From NCBI GenBank assembly GCA_041301185.1, contig JBFYSV010000346.1, forward strand, positions 1 through 17,030: a stretch of 17,030 nucleotides of DNA, given 5' to 3'. The position numbers and the translations under genes are program-made. Positions 13,877-17,030 of this stretch are shown piece after piece (position 1 is the first letter of the stretch; every line of letters begins with the position of its first letter). The notes below the pieces were generated by a model, which saw only the letters and a program-made list of their open reading frames with translations, searched no databases and had not been told where the DNA came from. Source of the DNA: JAQBDA01 sp041301185. Lineage in GTDB: Bacteria; Chloroflexota; Anaerolineae; Anaerolineales; UBA4823.

Positions 13877-15014
13877 GACTACCTGCTCCTTGACGATAAT
13901 AACGATGTTCGGTTTGATCCCGGTCGGCTTTGCGTTCCATTGCCAGTTCGATCAGGCGATCTACAAGCATGGGATAAGGCAAGCCACTGGCTTCCCACAG
14001 CTTGGGATACATGCTGATTTGGGTAAAACCGGGGATAGTATTCAACTCGTTCACATATACTTGATGGCTATCCTTATCCAATAAGAAATCCACGCGTGCC
14101 ATCCCGGCACAATCTGAGGCGGTGAAGGCGCGGATTGCCATGGATTGGATCCGCTCAACCATCTCTCCAGAGAGTGGTGCCGGAATGAGCAAAAGTGAGC
14201 GGTCATCGTGGTACTTAGCATCGTAGGAGTAAAAATCAGCTGCCGGGATGATCTCTCCGGGGATAGAAGCTTGCGGGGCGTCATTGCCAAGAACGCTCAC
14301 CTCGATCTCGCGTGCATTCACACCTCGCTCCACCAACACCCGGCGATCATAACGAGCGGCATCCAAAATCCCCTCCAACAGATCGGAACGCGAGCGGCAT
14401 TTACTCACACCTACCGATGAACCCAGGTTGGCTGGTTTCACAAAAAGCGGATAACCAGCTATTTGCTCTGCCTGGTCCAGAACCGCTTCCAAATTCTGGG
14501 CAATCTCACTGCGCAAGAAGATGACCGACTCTACCACCGGGATATCGTGGGCTCGCATCACATCTTTGAACACGCCTTTATCCATGCCCAACGATGATCC
14601 CAATACACCCGCGCCTACGTAAGCCAGGTCAGCCATCTCCAGGAAGCCCTGCAGGGTACCATCTTCACCGTAGGTACCGTGCAGCACAGGGAAGATCACA
14701 TCCAGATCGTGTAGCTTCTGCATGATCTCGGCGCCATCTGCCTTGCGCAACCCGAACAAGCCCTGGCGGGTGGGTGTCGGCAAGAGCGTCACGGGCTGAA
14801 GGGATCCCGGCTGCTGGGATAGCAAAGCTTCCAGCGCATGATCACCAAATAACCACTCGCCCGCATGTGTAATTCCGATCGGCACGACCGAATATTTGTG
14901 AGGATCGAGGGCAGCCAGGATAGAGCGCGCCGACATCAGCGAGACTTCATGCTCGCCCGACCGCCCCCCAAACAAAACCCCTACATGGAGTTTCTTACCC
15001 GGCTTCTCAACCAT
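13863..15014 (-). CDS. ddl: D-alanine--D-alanine ligase
   Basis: A 383-residue ATP-grasp enzyme that makes the D-Ala-D-Ala end of the peptidoglycan stem peptide. Motifs visible are LFGGRSGEHEVS (14-25, with Glu21 in the usual catalytic position), HGTYGEDG (112-119), KPANLGSSVGVS (193-204), the omega-loop YSYDAKY (262-268) with tyrosine, as in D-Ala-D-Ala rather than D-lactate ligases, ARVDF (306-310) and NELNTIPGFT (322-331, with metal-binding Glu323 and Asn325). Length is normal. It lies 21 bases after murB and overlaps ftsQ by 14 bases. The C-terminal ~20 residues are polar and not conserved. A tyrosine omega loop argues against intrinsic glycopeptide resistance through D-lactate; this is inference from the motif. 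Confidence 0.96.
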   Translation of the reverse strand: MVEKPGKKLHVGVLFGGRSGEHEVSLMSARSILAALDPHKYSVVPIGITHAGEWLFGDHALEALLSQQPGSLQPVTLLPTPTRQGLFGLRKADGAEIMQKLHDLDVIFPVLHGTYGEDGTLQGFLEMADLAYVGAGVLGSSLGMDKGVFKDVMRAHDIPVVESVIFLRSEIAQNLEAVLDQAEQIAGYPLFVKPANLGSSVGVSKCRSRSDLLEGILDAARYDRRVLVERGVNAREIEVSVLGNDAPQASIPGEIIPAADFYSYDAKYHDDRSLLLIPAPLSGEMVERIQSMAIRAFTASDCAGMARVDFLLDKDSHQVYVNELNTIPGFTQISMYPKLWEASGLPYPMLVDRLIELAMERKADRDQTEHRYYRQGAGSHGAY

Positions 15015-15035
15015 ACGCTCTCTAATCCATCCTTA

Positions 15036-16058
15036 TCAGTCGTTTCCTAGAACATCCCAATCGCCAACCAGCTCAACTTCCAACTCCAGCTCCACCGCGA
15101 ATTTCTCTGCTACCTTCTGGCGGGCAAGCTGGATCAACCTGTAAATATCCAACGCCGATGCATTGCCTGAGTTTATGAAGAAATTGGCGTGTAAGTTGCT
15201 GATCTCAGCATCTCCAATCCGGGTGCCCTTGAGTCCTGCCGCTTCAATCAAGCGACCGGCAAAATCACCCGGCGGGTTCTTGAACATGGATCCCATGCTT
15301 GCCCCTGGCGGCTGGGTCCGGCGGCGTTGCCTGACATACTCATCGATCCTCTCCTGGGCTGTTGCAGGGTCGCTCTGTTCCAGCCTGAGTAACGCAGCCA
15401 GGACAATAATCTCTGGTGAGCGGGAAGGCAACTTGCTGCTCCGTACCCTAGCCTGAGCGGGTGCTTTCAGCAGGCTGCTGCGATACTTGTAACCAACGTC
15501 ATCCACATTCCACTGCTCCCTACCCCTTTCTCGGTGCAAGATTTCTGCCACGAGAAGATTGCCTGCCATGTCGCTCCCGTGGGCGCCAGCATTGCCCACC
15601 ACAGCCCCGCCCACCGTTCCCGGTATACCTGCTGCCCACTCTAACCCAGATAATCCCCGGGCGGCTACTTGCCGGGCTAACCCGCCAAAGTTTGCGCCGG
15701 ATTCGACCCAAATCGTCGGCGGTTGGGCTGTCTCATTGAAGGCGATGTCTCTGGCGCGATTGATCAGGACCACTCCACGCAAGCCAGCATCGCTCACCAG
15801 TACATTCGAGCCACCACCCAGGATGACAAACGGTAAATCTTGTTTCCAGAGCAGGCGGCAAGCTTGCACCAGCTCCTCAGACGAAACAACTTCCAGCAAG
15901 GCATCGGCGACACCGCCCACCCGGGCAGCCGTGAAACGTCCCAGAGATACATTCTCACGCAGGCGGTCGCCAAAAACCACATGCAAAGGATGTGAACCAG
16001 GCTGGTCCAGTTGATCAGGTCGATTTGCGCTCAAGAATGTACCCAGTGCCAAAGACAT
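15036..16058 (-). CDS. murB: UDP-N-acetylenolpyruvoylglucosamine reductase
   Basis: A 340-residue FAD enzyme that reduces enolpyruvyl-UDP-GlcNAc with NADPH to UDP-MurNAc. FAD-binding motifs are LGGGSNVLVSD (80-90) and AGIPGTVGGAVVGNAGAHG (143-161). The catalytic serine segment is GSMFKNP (256-262), the conserved tail includes ISNLHANFFINSGNAS (286-301), and the catalytic glutamate is expected in LELEVEL (near 324-330). The start is less certain than the rest: the ATG at 16058 has a weak ribosome site, and the ~35 residues before LGRFTAARVGG are not diagnostic. A second ATG at 16083-16081 overlaps the stop of the upstream small gene (TGATG) but is out of frame because of a run of seven A (16073-16079 on the complementary strand). 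Confidence 0.93.
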   Translation of the reverse strand: MSLALGTFLSANRPDQLDQPGSHPLHVVFGDRLRENVSLGRFTAARVGGVADALLEVVSSEELVQACRLLWKQDLPFVILGGGSNVLVSDAGLRGVVLINRARDIAFNETAQPPTIWVESGANFGGLARQVAARGLSGLEWAAGIPGTVGGAVVGNAGAHGSDMAGNLLVAEILHRERGREQWNVDDVGYKYRSSLLKAPAQARVRSSKLPSRSPEIIVLAALLRLEQSDPATAQERIDEYVRQRRRTQPPGASMGSMFKNPPGDFAGRLIEAAGLKGTRIGDAEISNLHANFFINSGNASALDIYRLIQLARQKVAEKFAVELELEVELVGDWDVLGND

Positions 16059-16082
16059 AGAAGTAACGTTTCTTTTTTTCCA

Positions 16083-16265
16083 TCAGGCCTGCTTGAGGCC
16101 ATTAATCACCCGCAAAACCAGATCACGGGAGGGGATTTTCTCCCCGTGGGAGGGTTGCTCCAGGCTGAGATTCTCAGCCGCCTCATCTTTTTGCGGCCGC
16201 GATAGCAGCTCCAGTATCTGATGGATACTCAGCGCGTTCTCGGTTTTTCGAATAGGCTCAGGCAT
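16083..16265 (-). CDS. Small protein of unknown function inside the murC-murB cluster
   Basis: A 60-residue frame with its own good ribosome site (AGGAGA, 7 bases before the ATG). It fills the gap between murC and murB on the same strand, starting 36 bases after murC. I recognise no family. The product is charged, without a membrane segment or signal peptide. It has a helix-like middle (SIHQILELLSRPQKDEA) and ends with the helix-like RDLVLRVINGLKQA. A GGGGA/TCCCC hairpin lies within it (16134-16148). Cluster position and ribosome site support a real gene, possibly of lineage-restricted type, but a chance frame is possible. A role in wall synthesis or division would be guilt by association only. 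Confidence 0.5.
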   Translation of the reverse strand: MPEPIRKTENALSIHQILELLSRPQKDEAAENLSLEQPSHGEKIPSRDLVLRVINGLKQA

Positions 16266-16301
16266 TTCTGTCTCTCCTGAATCATTCCATCCCGACCCTG
16301 G

Positions 16302-17030
16302 TCAGTTTAACCTCTGCAAAACCTGGGTGCTGATCTGGTCAGCATCGCCGGCTGAAAGGACAATCAGGACGGAATTGTTACCCAACCTGGCAGTCAAATA
16401 GTCGACCGCCTGGTCATTACTGGCTAAAAAGTGCACGCCTGGATGGCGCATGGCCTCCACAACCTGCCGGGAAGAAAACCCATTGGTGGGCGGATCTTCA
16501 CGAGCCGCAAACACCTCGGTTACGACTACCTGATCTGCATCTCCAAAAGCATCCACGTAATCGGAGAAAAGCGCTCGGGTGCGTGAATAGGTGTGCGGCT
16601 GCCAGACTGCCCAAATCTTGTGCCGGGGGTATTGCTGGCGAGCCGCTGCCAGGGTGGTTTTTATCTCAGTAGGGTGGTGAGCGTAATCATCGATCACAAC
16701 CACGCCATGGCTCTCACCGCGCACATCAAAGCGCCTACCCGTACCGCGAAATTCGCTCAACGCTCTGGCAGCCTGTTCTACGGGCAGGTGCAGCAAGTCG
16801 GCAACCGCCAGCGCTGCCAGTGCATTTTTTAAGTTGTGTTCCCCAGGCACTTGCAAGCTGATATTTGCCAGCAACTCGCCGTGCCGGTACACATCCCATC
16901 CGCTGGCTGAATGAGAGTTGGCTGCTTGGAGCCGGGCGGAGTACGTCAGTCTGCCATCGCCCATTTGAAGACCATACCCAACCACGGCCCGTCCTGCGCT
17001 GGTTGCCTCTTCCATGAGTTGCCTTGCGCG
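16302..17030 (-). CDS. murC: UDP-N-acetylmuramate--L-alanine ligase (C-terminal half, cut by window edge)
   Basis: The last 242 residues of MurC, the ATP-dependent ligase that adds L-alanine to UDP-MurNAc; full family members are about 460-480 residues. The frame stays open to the window edge, so the start lies outside. Motifs seen are the central-domain GEHNLKNALAALAVA, GTGRRFDVRG, VVIDDYAHHPTEI, which carries the conserved D-D-Y-x-H-H-P-T-E of MurC, and WQPHTYSRTRAL at the start of the C-terminal domain. ATG at 17015 is internal, since RARQL continues before it as in other MurC proteins. It is the most upstream gene visible in the wall and division cluster and precedes the 60-residue gene by 36 bases. 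Confidence 0.95.
   Translation of the reverse strand, partial: RARQLMEEATSAGRAVVGYGLQMGDGRLTYSARLQAANSHSASGWDVYRHGELLANISLQVPGEHNLKNALAALAVADLLHLPVEQAARALSEFRGTGRRFDVRGESHGVVVIDDYAHHPTEIKTTLAAARQQYPRHKIWAVWQPHTYSRTRALFSDYVDAFGDADQVVVTEVFAAREDPPTNGFSSRQVVEAMRHPGVHFLASNDQAVDYLTARLGNNSVLIVLSAGDADQISTQVLQRLN

Overview
The window looks like chromosomal DNA of a bacterium with peptidoglycan and FtsZ-based division. Gene content fits Chloroflexota, probably the class Anaerolineae: a compact murC-murB-ddl-ftsQ-ftsA-ftsZ cluster, a cobalamin-dependent (class II) ribonucleotide reductase beside nrdR, a deoxynucleoside kinase and a deazaflavin (F420)-type oxidoreductase. The taxonomic call is inferred from gene content and remains tentative. 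No tRNA, rRNA, CRISPR array, transposase or phage gene was seen.

Region 1 (1-3694, + strand) is one tight operon cut off at the left edge: the end of an E1-alpha gene, a complete E1-beta gene, a three-part fusion (lipoyl domain, E3/E1-binding domain, NeuD/PglD-type sugar acyltransferase) and a DegT-type PLP aminotransferase. In ordinary 2-oxoacid dehydrogenases the third gene would be E2 with a CoA-acyltransferase core. Here that core is replaced by a left-handed beta-helix sugar acyltransferase. The aminotransferase/NeuD pair is the pair used to make N-acylated amino sugars. The likely logic is that E1 decarboxylates a 2-oxoacid, the acyl group is carried on the swinging lipoyl arm, and the fused enzyme places it on a sugar amine made by the aminotransferase, possibly without free acyl-CoA. 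This is the most novel part of the window.

Region 2 (3704-6636, - strand) meets region 1 tail to tail with only 9 bases between stop codons. It holds a deoxynucleoside kinase and, upstream of it in transcription order, three overlapping small genes (DinB-family protein, GNAT acetyltransferase, deazaflavin-dependent oxidoreductase), then a LysE-family exporter.

Region 3 (6655-9996, - strand) is the deoxynucleotide module. It has a good sigma-70-like promoter, a structured leader, nrdR, a short intergenic stretch with two hairpins, nrdJ, and a hairpin terminator before the exporter gene.

Region 4 (9872-10445) is the only long stretch without a convincing gene. It contains the nrdR promoter, a probable terminator for the division cluster, and a perfect 13-bp-stem hairpin of unknown role.

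Region 5 (10446-17030, - strand) is the division and cell-wall cluster, read murC (cut off at the right edge), a 60-residue unknown gene, murB, ddl, ftsQ, ftsA, ftsZ. Genes are tightly packed or overlapping, consistent with one transcript that makes muropeptide precursors and the early division proteins.
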